From assembly GCA_946186185.1 (NCBI GenBank), contig CAMHMJ010000002.1:106432-170431 (forward strand): a stretch of 64,000 nucleotides of DNA. Direction: 5' to 3'. Shown here piece by piece: positions 1 through 7,910 of this stretch (its first letter is position 1; every line of letters starts with the position of its first letter). Under the pieces are notes generated by a model. That model had not been told where the DNA came from, ran no database searches, and saw only the letters and a program-made list of their open reading frames with translations. The position numbers were made by a program, and so were the translations under genes. This DNA comes from an uncultured Treponema sp. Lineage in GTDB: Bacteria; Spirochaetota; Spirochaetia; Treponematales; Treponemataceae.

Positions 1-380
1 GTTCTTCTGAAAAGGCAATTATCGAATCCCTGGAAGAAGAAGATCCGGATCTGGCAGAAGAAATCAAGAAACGAATGTTCGTATTCGAAGATATCGTTAT
101 GCTGGACGACCGCGCTATTCAGAAGGTACTCCGCGAAGTCGATACTCAGGAGCTTTCAAAAGCGCTTAAGTCCGTTGATACCGAAGTTCAGGATAAAATC
201 TTCCGCAATATGTCTAAGCGTGCGGCAAGTATGCTTAAGGAAGATATGGAATTCATGGGACCTGTCCGCTTGAAGGACGTTGAAGAAGCTCAGCAGAAGA
301 TTGTATCTACAATCCGTCGTCTTGAGGATACCGGTGAAATCGTTATCGCACGAAGCGGTGAGGACGAACTGGTTCAGTAG
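1..380 (+). CDS. fliG: Flagellar motor switch protein FliG, C-terminal part (5' truncated by window edge)
   Basis: The open frame enters from the window edge (codons in phase from base 3) and ends with TAG at 378-380. It holds about 125 residues of the FliG C-terminal domain, including the family-typical stretch FVFEDIVMLDDRAIQKVLREV, the charged helix region that contacts the stator and FliM, and a tail typical of FliG. FliG forms the rotor ring at the cytoplasmic face of the MS ring and turns proton flow into torque. The next gene is fliH, 8 nt downstream, so they are in one operon. The start lies outside the window. Identification is firm from the sequence and the fliG-fliH-fliI-fliJ order. 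Confidence 0.95.
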   Translation, partial: SSEKAIIESLEEEDPDLAEEIKKRMFVFEDIVMLDDRAIQKVLREVDTQELSKALKSVDTEVQDKIFRNMSKRAASMLKEDMEFMGPVRLKDVEEAQQKIVSTIRRLEDTGEIVIARSGEDELVQ

Positions 381-388
381 GATAATAT

Positions 389-1369
389 ATGGCACAGACA
401 GTATTCAGACCGAACGAAGTAAAAGTAAAAAATGGCGATAAACTCACTTTAAAGCTTCTGCACGATTATACTCCGGAAACTCCGGAGGAAGAAAAAGAGG
501 TTGAGGTTTATAACGGTCCAACCGCTGAAGATTTAAGAAAAGAAGCAGAGGCATTCCGTGCCGGCTGGGAAATCGAAAAGCGCCGTCTTCTGGATGAAGC
601 CCAGAAATCTGCCGACGATATCGTAAAAAAGGCGGAGGATGCTGCCTTCGCTGAAGTAAAGCGTCAGACAGACCAGGCACAGGTTATAAAGGCCGATGCT
701 GAGGCGGAAGCAGAAAAAATAATTCAGAATGCACACCTTGAAGCTCAGAAAATCATTCAGGAAGCTCACGCTGAAGAGGCCAGAATTCAGGAAGAAGCAG
801 CAAAAGCTGGTGAGGCTCAGGGTGTTGAAGAAGGCTACAAGGCCGGTCAGGAAGAGGTGAACCGCCTTATTGCGCGGCTCCACAAAATTGTAGAATCTGT
901 TATGACCCGCCGTGAGGAAATCTTAAAGGATACTGAACAGCAGATTGTTGATCTTGTAATTCTGATGACCCGCAAGATTGTAAAAATCATCTCTGAAAAT
1001 CAGAAGGGCGTTGTTTTAAGCAATGTTCTTGCAGCCTTAAAAAAGGTTAAAACCCGGGGAAATGTTACAATCCGCGTAAATCTTGATGATTACAAAACAA
1101 CCACGGAGCATAAGGCAGAATTTATCCGCCGGGTTGAAAATGTTCAGGGAATTACTGTTCTTGAAGATTCGTCGGTTGATAAGGGCGGCTGTATCGTTGA
1201 AACAGACTTTGGTGCAATCGATGCCCGCATCGCAAGCCAGCTTGGCGAACTTGAAAACAAGATTCTTGAGCTTTCACCTGTAAAAACCGTTGAAAAGAAG
1301 CCTTCTGAACCTCAGAGCGCTTCCAGCATGGCCGAAGCCCAGCTTTCCGGAACAGGCAGCACTTTCTAG
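389..1369 (+). CDS. fliH: Flagellar assembly protein FliH
   Basis: This 326-residue protein has a charged, coiled-coil-rich centre (about residues 45-150, Ala/Glu/Lys/Gln rich with heptad-like [17 protein letters not shown] repeats) and a C-terminal domain related to V/F-ATPase subunit E and the FliH/HrpE family. FliH is the peripheral stalk that restrains the export ATPase FliI and brings it to the export gate. The Ser/Ala-rich C-terminal end after about residue 300 is low complexity. It starts 8 nt after fliG, with a weak SD (TAGGATA), and precedes fliI. It is longer than enterobacterial FliH (about 235 residues). The order of the genes supports the call. Confidence 0.9.
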   Translation: MAQTVFRPNEVKVKNGDKLTLKLLHDYTPETPEEEKEVEVYNGPTAEDLRKEAEAFRAGWEIEKRRLLDEAQKSADDIVKKAEDAAFAEVKRQTDQAQVIKADAEAEAEKIIQNAHLEAQKIIQEAHAEEARIQEEAAKAGEAQGVEEGYKAGQEEVNRLIARLHKIVESVMTRREEILKDTEQQIVDLVILMTRKIVKIISENQKGVVLSNVLAALKKVKTRGNVTIRVNLDDYKTTTEHKAEFIRRVENVQGITVLEDSSVDKGGCIVETDFGAIDARIASQLGELENKILELSPVKTVEKKPSEPQSASSMAEAQLSGTGSTF

Positions 1370-1387
1370 TATATTGGATATGGTTCG

Positions 1388-1475
1388 AATGCCGAAGCAG
1401 GTAATAACGATTCAAAATTGGCGGAGGGATAGCGGCAGGCGGGCAAAAAAACTCTGTTTGTGGTTGCCGCGAAAG
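1388..1475. repeat. Intergenic repeat copy A (AAAATTGGC family)
   Basis: The 120-bp gap between fliH and fliI contains CAAAATTGGCGGAGGGATAG followed by a CAGGCGGGCAAAAAAACTC block. The same blocks occur in the intergenic elements near 29.35 kb and 60.58 kb. It is probably a decayed half copy of that palindromic repeat family. An insertion here inside an otherwise tight flagellar operon is notable. Confidence 0.5.
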
Positions 1476-1489
1476 GGGAAGAGCATTTT

Positions 1490-3082
1490 ATGACGGACGA
1501 ACTTGTTTTAACTGACAATTTTAATTTTTCAAAATATATCGATAATGTTGAAGATTACGACCCGATTCTGTACATCGGCTATGTAACCGAGGTAAGCGGT
1601 CTTGAAGTAATCTCAAACGGTCCCTGCGCTCAGAAGGGCGAAATCTGTACGATCAAGCTGCACAATGGTACCAGCGTTCTGGCCGAGGTTGTAGCGTTAA
1701 AGCAGAATTCCGTAAAGCTTACGGTTTTTGGACTTACTGAAGGAATCGAAATCGGCTGCGAAGTAATTGCCAGCGGAAAGCCCCTTCAGGTGCCGGTGGG
1801 ATGGAACCTCCTTGGACGAACTATCGATGCCACCGGAAAGCCCTGCGATGGTCTTGGGGAACTGATTCCGGCTGACTATTATCCTGCAATCTGCCCGGCT
1901 CCGGATGCCATGACAAAGCTTGAAATTAACCGCCGCATTACAACCGGCGTTCGTGCAATTGATTCAATGCTCACGATTGGAAAAGGACAGCGAATCGGTG
2001 TTTTTGCCGGTTCAGGCGTAGGAAAATCGACCCTTCTTTCAATGATTGCAAGAAATACTGATGCAGATATAAATGTAATTGGTCTTATCGGCGAGCGAGG
2101 CCGGGAAGTACTGGACTTTATTAACCGGGACCTTGGGGTTGAAGGCATGAAGCGCAGCGTTGTGGTTGTTGCCAAGGGCGATGAGCCTGCAATCTGCCGT
2201 CTTCGTGCTGCCCAGGTTTGTACCGCCATTGCAGAATATTTCCGGGACCAGGGAAAGGACGTTATGCTGATGATGGATAATGTTACCCGATTTGCAAAGG
2301 CTCAGCGTGAAATCAGTATTTCTTCCGGAGAGGTTCCGGCTCAGCGCGGTTATCCGCCGAGCGTATTCGATTCAATTCCAAAGCTTCTTGAACGAACCGG
2401 AACCAACGATAAAGGTTCAATTACTGCAATTTATGCCGTTCTTGTTGACGGTGATGACATGAACGAACCGATTGCTGACACTGTCCGCGGTGTTCTGGAC
2501 GGACATATCGTTTTGAGCCGACGGCTTGCAGACAGCTATCACTATCCTGCAATTGATGTACTGCAGTCCATAAGCCGAATTGCAAACCGTGTTTCAGGAA
2601 AGATTACAAAGAAGGCGGTTGGCCGCGTCCGGGAACTTATGGCGGTCTACCAGAACAATGCACAGATGATAAACGCCGGAATCTATCAGATGGGAACCAG
2701 CGCTGCCATCGATGAAGCAATCAACAAGCACGACGAAATTGAAGAATTCTTAAAGCAGGAAGAATACGAACCTTCTTCCATAAAAGAAACTCTGGATATG
2801 CTTTCTTCCCTGACCGGGATTGAAATTCCTGCGGAAGAGTATGCTGAATGTCCTAATGCCGGGGCTAAAAGTGCGGCTCAGCTGAGTGATGAAAAAATCC
2901 GTGCGGAAGGGATGAACACCGAGAAAATGAAGGAACTGGGGCAGAAAATCAATGCCGTGATTCCGGATAGTACTGGAACGGGTGCCTCAGGCGCTTTAGG
3001 AGGTGCTTTCGGTTCAGACGGTACTGCTTCCGGCTTTAACACAGGGCTGTCAGGTTCAGGTAATTCATCCGGAGCTCTTTAA
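1490..3082 (+). CDS. fliI: Flagellum-specific export ATPase FliI
   Basis: The protein is a F1-beta-like hexameric ATPase that energises type III export of flagellar rod, hook and filament subunits. Visible motifs are Walker A AGSGVGKS (about residues 173-180), the GERGREVLDF segment, Walker B region DVMLMMDNVTRFA and the FliI-type SGEVPAQRGYPPSVF. An upstream GTG at 1460 keeps the frame open, but ATG 1490 is preferred because GGGGAAG lies 8-10 nt before it. The product is about 530 residues, longer than the usual 430-450. The excess is a Gly/Ala/Ser-rich tail after about residue 490. The stop codon overlaps the fliJ ATG by one base (TAATG), so the two genes are translationally coupled. Confidence 0.95.
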   Translation: MTDELVLTDNFNFSKYIDNVEDYDPILYIGYVTEVSGLEVISNGPCAQKGEICTIKLHNGTSVLAEVVALKQNSVKLTVFGLTEGIEIGCEVIASGKPLQVPVGWNLLGRTIDATGKPCDGLGELIPADYYPAICPAPDAMTKLEINRRITTGVRAIDSMLTIGKGQRIGVFAGSGVGKSTLLSMIARNTDADINVIGLIGERGREVLDFINRDLGVEGMKRSVVVVAKGDEPAICRLRAAQVCTAIAEYFRDQGKDVMLMMDNVTRFAKAQREISISSGEVPAQRGYPPSVFDSIPKLLERTGTNDKGSITAIYAVLVDGDDMNEPIADTVRGVLDGHIVLSRRLADSYHYPAIDVLQSISRIANRVSGKITKKAVGRVRELMAVYQNNAQMINAGIYQMGTSAAIDEAINKHDEIEEFLKQEEYEPSSIKETLDMLSSLTGIEIPAEEYAECPNAGAKSAAQLSDEKIRAEGMNTEKMKELGQKINAVIPDSTGTGASGALGGAFGSDGTASGFNTGLSGSGNSSGAL

Positions 3083-3507
3083 TGAAGAAGTTCTCTTTTG
3101 AACTGGAAGATGTTCTTTCCTTCAGAAAATTTGAACAGCAGCAGGCAGAAATCGAGCTTGGAAAGGCGCTGGCGGCTGAAAAAGAAATTCAGGATAAGCT
3201 GGATGCCCTTGCTCAGCAGCAGGCAACGGTTCAACAGCAGATGAAGGGAAGTACCGACGCCAATGCAATAATTGATGCAGGCCGTTTTTATGCCTTTGTA
3301 CGAACCCAGTCAGAATTCTTATTAAATAAAATTACAGAAGCAAAGCTTGTTACAGAACAAAAAAGGGAAGTGCTCCGCCAGTGCATGGCAAAAACAGATT
3401 CCCTTGAAGAACTAAAAAAAGTTAAACTTTCCGAATACAACAAAATGGTTCAGGACGAAGAAGACAAAGAAACCGACGACATCGTTACAAGCCGCATACT
3501 GAGATAA
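3082..3507 (+). CDS. fliJ: Flagellar export protein FliJ
   Basis: A 141-residue, almost wholly helical, Gln/Glu/Lys-rich coiled-coil protein beginning MKKFSFELEDVLSFRKFEQQ, typical of FliJ/YscO proteins. FliJ sits in the centre of the FliI hexamer, like the gamma subunit of F1, and links it to the FlhA gate and chaperone cycle. It starts on the last base of the fliI stop codon. It is the last gene of this operon: a convergent gene follows, with an inverted repeat between. Sequence identity in this family is always low, so the call rests on size, coiled coil and position. Confidence 0.85.
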   Translation: MKKFSFELEDVLSFRKFEQQQAEIELGKALAAEKEIQDKLDALAQQQATVQQQMKGSTDANAIIDAGRFYAFVRTQSEFLLNKITEAKLVTEQKREVLRQCMAKTDSLEELKKVKLSEYNKMVQDEEDKETDDIVTSRILR

Positions 3508-3528
3508 AAACAAGAATTATGAGGTATG

Positions 3529-3591
3529 AAGTATGAAGTATGAGGGATGCGCAATGCAAAAATCATACTTCACCGCTCATACTTCATACTT
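3529..3591. terminator. 16-bp perfect inverted repeat between convergent genes
   Basis: AAGTATGAAGTATGAG (3529-3544) is the exact reverse complement of 3576-3591, with a 31-nt loop that holds a further partial copy (ATCATACTTCA). There is no T run after either arm. It lies between convergent fliJ and the - strand kinase gene, so a bidirectional termination or mRNA-end protecting role is plausible. The arms are themselves built from a 7-nt GTATGAA repeat. Confidence 0.55.
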
Positions 3592-3598
3592 GTATCCG

Positions 3599-5260
3599 CT
3601 AGTACTTAAACGCACTTCCACCTATAAATTCCCTGATAATTGAGCGGTCCGGCACCTGGGTTGGGGCGATGGTTGCAAAATTATCCAGAAAACTTAAAAG
3701 ACTGCAGGCCTTTCCGTATTCCGGCTCTGTAGGCTTTACGCACCTTAAAAGCGGTTCAGCATAAACCTTAAGAACAGAAAGCTCGTAGTCCAGGGCGGTG
3801 TTCAAAACTGCGTCTGCGTTACTCAGGAACGGGAAGATATGCTTTTCTTCACCGTTACGAACGCTCTGCCACATGGCAATGGTTCCAGCGGCGTTTTTTC
3901 CGCGGAACTGGTAGTCCCGGACAATACGGCGGATAAGACGGTTGTCACCGGTGGAAATTCTGTTATGGTCGTCAAGGTTCAGCTGGGTGAGGGCAGAAAG
4001 ATAAATCTTGAACTTTTTGTCCTCCGGAATCTTTGGCGTGAGCTTTGGATTCAGGCCGTGAATTCCTTCCATAATAAGAATCTCGTTTTCTTCCAGCTTC
4101 ATGGTGTTCTTTTTGTCGAATTTCTGGGTTCCGGTATGGAAATCGTAAGAAGGAATGATTACTTCTTTTCCGGCAAAAAGGTCCACAAGATTCTGGTTCA
4201 GTAATTCAACATCCAGGGCTTCAAGACATTCAAAATCGTATTCGCCGTTTTCGTCCTTTGGAGTTCTGTCCCGGCCCACATAGTAGCAGTCAAGGCTGAT
4301 TACCTTAGGACGGTAGCCGATGGCCTGAAGCTCAAGGGTAAGCTTTTTACTTGTGGTGGTTTTTCCTGAGCTTGAAGGACCTGCAATCAGAACTACCCGG
4401 GCTGTCTGACGCTTTTTAATCTGGCTTGCAATGTAGGAAATACATTTCTGCTGGAAGGTTTCCGTTATGTCGATAAAGTCGTTTACCTTCCGGTCGATAA
4501 TCAGGCGGTTCAGGTCTGAAACCGCAGTAACTCCCAGCTGTTTACCCCAGTTTTTGTAGTTCTGGTAAAGCTCAAAAAGCTTTGGCTGGTCGTGGAATGG
4601 TCTGATGGTTTCCGGCTCTTTTGAACGCGGGAAACGAAGCAAAAATCCGTTCTGGTATTTAAAAAGTTCGAAGGTTTTAAGAAGGCTTGTGTTTGTTACA
4701 AGGGTTCCAAAACTGAAATCATAGAAATCCTGAAGTTTGTTTACCCGGATGTGAGGCGGGCAGATAAAATCCAGCTGGTTAAGTCCTTCCTGAAGTCCGC
4801 TGTTCTTAAAAAGCTCAACGGCCTGTTCGTAAGAAACGATTTTAGTTTCAATTGGAAGGCCAGCCTTTATCATGTTCCGCATTTCGTTTTCGATGGCCTT
4901 TACTTCCTCTTCCTTCATTTCGCTTCCGGTTTCAAGAGTGTAGTAGTAGCCGTAGTCAACGGAAGGTCCTACGATGAGGCGGGATTCCGGGTAGAGTTTG
5001 TGGCTTGCGGCACCCAGTACAAAGCAAAGCGAGCGCCGGTAGACATCCGCTCCGGTTTTTGAGTTTGCCATTACCGGTTCGATTTTTGAATCGTAGCGAA
5101 GCTCTTTATCAAGAGAATAAACTTTATTATTGATTTTTGCGGCCCGAATAAGGTCAGGATTTAAATTCATTTTTTCAATAAGTTTTCCGACTTCAGTTCC
5201 GTATTCAACCTGGTGAACGCTGCCGTCTGGAAAGGTGATGTGTAAGATTTCATTATTCAT
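3599..5260 (-). CDS. TGS-domain nucleoside (uridine) kinase family protein
   Basis: A 553-residue protein. Residues about 1-65 look like a TGS domain (ITFPDGSVHQVEYGTEVGKLI), and the following part resembles the second N-terminal domain of threonyl-tRNA synthetase. From about residue 285 there is a P-loop kinase of the uridine kinase/phosphoribulokinase family, with Walker A AGPSSSGKTTTSKK, SLDCYYVGRDRTPKDENG and DFECLEALD. This fused family is known in spirochaetes, Clostridia and Bacteroidetes and is annotated as nucleoside or uridine kinase. The substrate is inferred from the family. A good SD (AAAGGAG) precedes the ATG at 5260. It is monocistronic. Confidence 0.85.
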   Translation of the reverse strand: MNNEILHITFPDGSVHQVEYGTEVGKLIEKMNLNPDLIRAAKINNKVYSLDKELRYDSKIEPVMANSKTGADVYRRSLCFVLGAASHKLYPESRLIVGPSVDYGYYYTLETGSEMKEEEVKAIENEMRNMIKAGLPIETKIVSYEQAVELFKNSGLQEGLNQLDFICPPHIRVNKLQDFYDFSFGTLVTNTSLLKTFELFKYQNGFLLRFPRSKEPETIRPFHDQPKLFELYQNYKNWGKQLGVTAVSDLNRLIIDRKVNDFIDITETFQQKCISYIASQIKKRQTARVVLIAGPSSSGKTTTSKKLTLELQAIGYRPKVISLDCYYVGRDRTPKDENGEYDFECLEALDVELLNQNLVDLFAGKEVIIPSYDFHTGTQKFDKKNTMKLEENEILIMEGIHGLNPKLTPKIPEDKKFKIYLSALTQLNLDDHNRISTGDNRLIRRIVRDYQFRGKNAAGTIAMWQSVRNGEEKHIFPFLSNADAVLNTALDYELSVLKVYAEPLLRCVKPTEPEYGKACSLLSFLDNFATIAPTQVPDRSIIREFIGGSAFKY

Positions 5261-5359
5261 AAGTTCGCTCCTTTCTCTGAAGTATCAATTTCTTCTATTA
5301 TAAACCACATTGCCAAATTAGCAAAAACTTTTTGAAGATGAAGGCGCTGCTTCTTTTAC

Positions 5360-5394
5360 TTCTCAAAATTGTTTTTCCATTTTATAATTGATGT
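5360..5394 (+). promoter_or_regulatory. Promoter placed for a leaderless start
   Basis: TTCTCA (5360-5365), 17-bp spacer, TATAAT (5383-5388), then six bases to ATG 5395. The predicted transcription start falls on the A of the ATG. No Shine-Dalgarno precedes the gene. Confidence 0.65.
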
Positions 5395-7773
5395 ATGATT
5401 TATAAACGAAGCTCCGGTATTATTTTATTTTTTCTCGTAAGCGTGTTTTTGTTTTTTTCATGCGAAAATGGAGAGTCTTCTTCCGGCTCTGAGAACTCAG
5501 AAAATTCACCATCGAATAATCAGGTTACTTACTGCCGCTTTGTTGGAACTGTCGTTTATGATGAGGAGTTTTATTCTCCGGATAATTATGTTTCGAATAA
5601 GAAGGTTTCTGGCAAGGTAAGCGCTGAAGCTGATGGAATTGGTGTGCCGAACCCAAGTGATGTTTCAAAAGAAAGCCGGTTTGCAGGACCTGATTTTGGT
5701 ACACCAACTTTTTCTGTTTCTGCCAGTACTGAAGACGGGCTTACTGCAGACCCCTTGCTGATTACCGGGCGGGATTTTGAAATTTCCCTTGCTTCAGGAC
5801 ACGAATGGACGGTTACCGTATCCTTTACAAGCGGAACGGAAACAATTACTGATTCATTTACAAAGAATATTACGCCGGCGGATGCATTTTTTTTTCATGA
5901 GTTTTTTATAGTTCCAGATTCTGAAACTGGAACGGGCACTGTACAGCTTTCTATGAATGTTTCTGACCATATAACTTTCCTGAAAATTTCCGGTTCGGGA
6001 ATTTCTGGAGAAAATACCGTCAGCTGGCCGTCTGATAAGATGAGTTTTCTCTGTGATGGAGATTCCGGTTCAAGATTTATAGAGATATCTGCTGATGTTC
6101 CAAGCGGAATCTATAATCTTACCCTGAAATTTTATGACCATCAGGATGGAACTATTCAGTATGTAACAAACCAGTGCGTGAATGTCTATAATGGTATGAG
6201 AACCGTTAAATGGAAGAGTGGCAGCACTAATTCCGGTTTGATTGCTGCTGACGGGACCTTTACCCTGACGGATGCTCATCTTGCGGCCTTTAAGCGGAAT
6301 GTTTTCTTTGTAGGGGCTGGAAGCAGTGCTAAGGGAACTCTTCTTCCTGGGGTGACTGCAAGTGATGATAATACAGGAACAGCATATTCTCCATTTAGAA
6401 ATATGGAAAAGGCCTTTATGGCAATTCACGATAGAAACGACCCTAATGCGGATTATACGATTTTTGTAAATGGAGTGATAACACCATATAATGGTGCGAT
6501 TGCAAATGAAGTCTGTAGGATGGATGCGACTGACAGTCAAAAAGGTTTGAATGGAATGGCAAAGTCTATTACCATTTGCGGGGCAAACGGGCTTGATTCT
6601 TCCGGGATTCCAAAGGACGAACTGAACAGAAGTTTAAGTCCGACAGGTACTGGTTATTCTAATGGTTTTGCTTTGGGTGTTTTCTGTGATGTTCCTGTAC
6701 ATGTAAGAAATTTAAAATTGTGCGGTGCGTGTTCGTCAAGTTATGGTGGTGTTGCTGTCGCAAAAGGAGCTACTCTGTATATTGAAAGCGGAACGCTGAT
6801 AACTTCAAATGTTGGAAAATACGGAGCTGGAGTTACTAATTATGGAACTGTCTATATGACAGGAGGAGAAATAAGTGAGTGTAAAAAATTCTCCACAAAT
6901 TCTTATGGCTATGTCATTTATAACTACGTTAAAAATAGTTCGGATCCAATTCCTGTATTCTGCATGACGGGTGGAGTTATAAGAAATAATACTGAAGTTC
7001 CGACCTGTATTGTTTATAATTATGGTGGAAAATTTTATATGTCAGGAGATGCCCTTATTGGTGATGATTCTAAAACAACTTATGCAACCAGTAGTGACTG
7101 TTCGAACAAAGCTTCATCGATTATTCAAAATACATATTATAGTTCTGATACTCTAGCACCTAAAGGTCAATTATATCTTGGTTATAAATACGACAGTAAT
7201 AATCCGGATGTTCCTGTTGAAGCGACTTTGAATAAGGGTATAATGTATAATTTTGCCTCAAGTACTTCGGATACCTCTAGTGGTATAATATATAGTTTTC
7301 AAAGCACAATTAAGATGAATAGCGGGTACATAAAAAATAATGGTTCTAATAATGTAGGAGCAATAAATATCTCTTCGACCAATACAAATTATAAAACACA
7401 GATAACCGGCGGAACCATAACAAACAATAAAGGCGGAGCCCTGGGAGCTATAAATTTGAACTGCTCTACCGGCTGTTTTGTCATTGGTGAAAAGCCATAT
7501 TTTCCAATGACTTTGGATAGTGATTTCATAAACTATTATACTTCTGGTATTATTTCCATCTCATCAGGTTTGATTCGTGTAGGGGACGCAACAATTCTTG
7601 CAACAATAAAGCCAAAGACATATACGGTTGGTACGCAGGTTATCACAATGATAAACGATACAACCTACCATAATGTTGATAATCCAATTTTTGCCGTAGT
7701 AGACGACGATACCTCTGACAATTACCACTGGATAGTAAATACCTCCGGCTGTCTTGAGCAGGTTGAAAATTAA
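5395..7773 (+). CDS. Surface lipoprotein with beta-helix-like repeats
   Basis: A 792-residue protein with a lipoprotein signal: basic N-terminus, hydrophobic run and lipobox FFSC near residue 23, followed by a Ser/Glu/Asn-rich linker. From about residue 320 it has a YSPFRNMEKAFMAI segment, then many GG-containing short strands such as YMTGGEISECKKF, FYMSGDALIG and QITGGTITNN. This pattern is that of right-handed parallel beta-helix surface proteins of Treponema and gut bacteria. Function is not known; adhesion or polysaccharide contact is only a guess. The gene stands alone between its own promoter and a terminator. No SD is visible, and promoter spacing suggests a leaderless transcript. Confidence 0.75.
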   Translation: MIYKRSSGIILFFLVSVFLFFSCENGESSSGSENSENSPSNNQVTYCRFVGTVVYDEEFYSPDNYVSNKKVSGKVSAEADGIGVPNPSDVSKESRFAGPDFGTPTFSVSASTEDGLTADPLLITGRDFEISLASGHEWTVTVSFTSGTETITDSFTKNITPADAFFFHEFFIVPDSETGTGTVQLSMNVSDHITFLKISGSGISGENTVSWPSDKMSFLCDGDSGSRFIEISADVPSGIYNLTLKFYDHQDGTIQYVTNQCVNVYNGMRTVKWKSGSTNSGLIAADGTFTLTDAHLAAFKRNVFFVGAGSSAKGTLLPGVTASDDNTGTAYSPFRNMEKAFMAIHDRNDPNADYTIFVNGVITPYNGAIANEVCRMDATDSQKGLNGMAKSITICGANGLDSSGIPKDELNRSLSPTGTGYSNGFALGVFCDVPVHVRNLKLCGACSSSYGGVAVAKGATLYIESGTLITSNVGKYGAGVTNYGTVYMTGGEISECKKFSTNSYGYVIYNYVKNSSDPIPVFCMTGGVIRNNTEVPTCIVYNYGGKFYMSGDALIGDDSKTTYATSSDCSNKASSIIQNTYYSSDTLAPKGQLYLGYKYDSNNPDVPVEATLNKGIMYNFASSTSDTSSGIIYSFQSTIKMNSGYIKNNGSNNVGAINISSTNTNYKTQITGGTITNNKGGALGAINLNCSTGCFVIGEKPYFPMTLDSDFINYYTSGIISISSGLIRVGDATILATIKPKTYTVGTQVITMINDTTYHNVDNPIFAVVDDDTSDNYHWIVNTSGCLEQVEN

Positions 7774-7805
7774 AGCGTCGTGTCTTATATTCCGGGGCGT
7801 TATTG

Positions 7806-7830
7806 AAGGGGCCTGCAGCGCCCCTTTTTT
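7806..7830 (+). terminator. Rho-independent terminator
   Basis: Stem AAGGGGC (7806-7812) with GCCCCTT (7820-7826), 7-nt loop, and a T run to 7830, 33 nt after the surface lipoprotein stop codon. Confidence 0.9.
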
Positions 7831-7874
7831 AATTTTCAGCAGCCTGCTTTCCATTTTCCATTTTTTCGATTTTC

Positions 7875-7910
7875 TTGTAAAAAAACTTCGAATTCACTAT
7901 AATTCACTTT
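7875..7910 (+). promoter_or_regulatory. valS promoter, leaderless arrangement
   Basis: TTGTAA (7875-7880), 17-bp spacer, TATAAT (7898-7903), seven bases to the valS ATG at 7911. The transcription start is expected at 7910-7911, leaving no room for an SD. Confidence 0.75.

Noticed and set aside
1375..1400. GGTTCGAAT block resembling a tRNA T-loop
   Set aside because: No acceptor stem, anticodon arm or CCA partner could be found around it.
1460..1489. GTG start giving ten more residues to FliI
   Set aside because: ATG 1490 has a good SD and gives the usual N-terminus; the GTG lies next to repeat sequence.
3520..3597. Short repeated GTATGAA units as a possible CRISPR array
   Set aside because: Units are 7 nt with no spacers; they form a single inverted repeat.
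5525..7854. Antisense ORFs within the surface lipoprotein gene
   Set aside because: No start signals and no recognisable protein features; shadows of the real frame.
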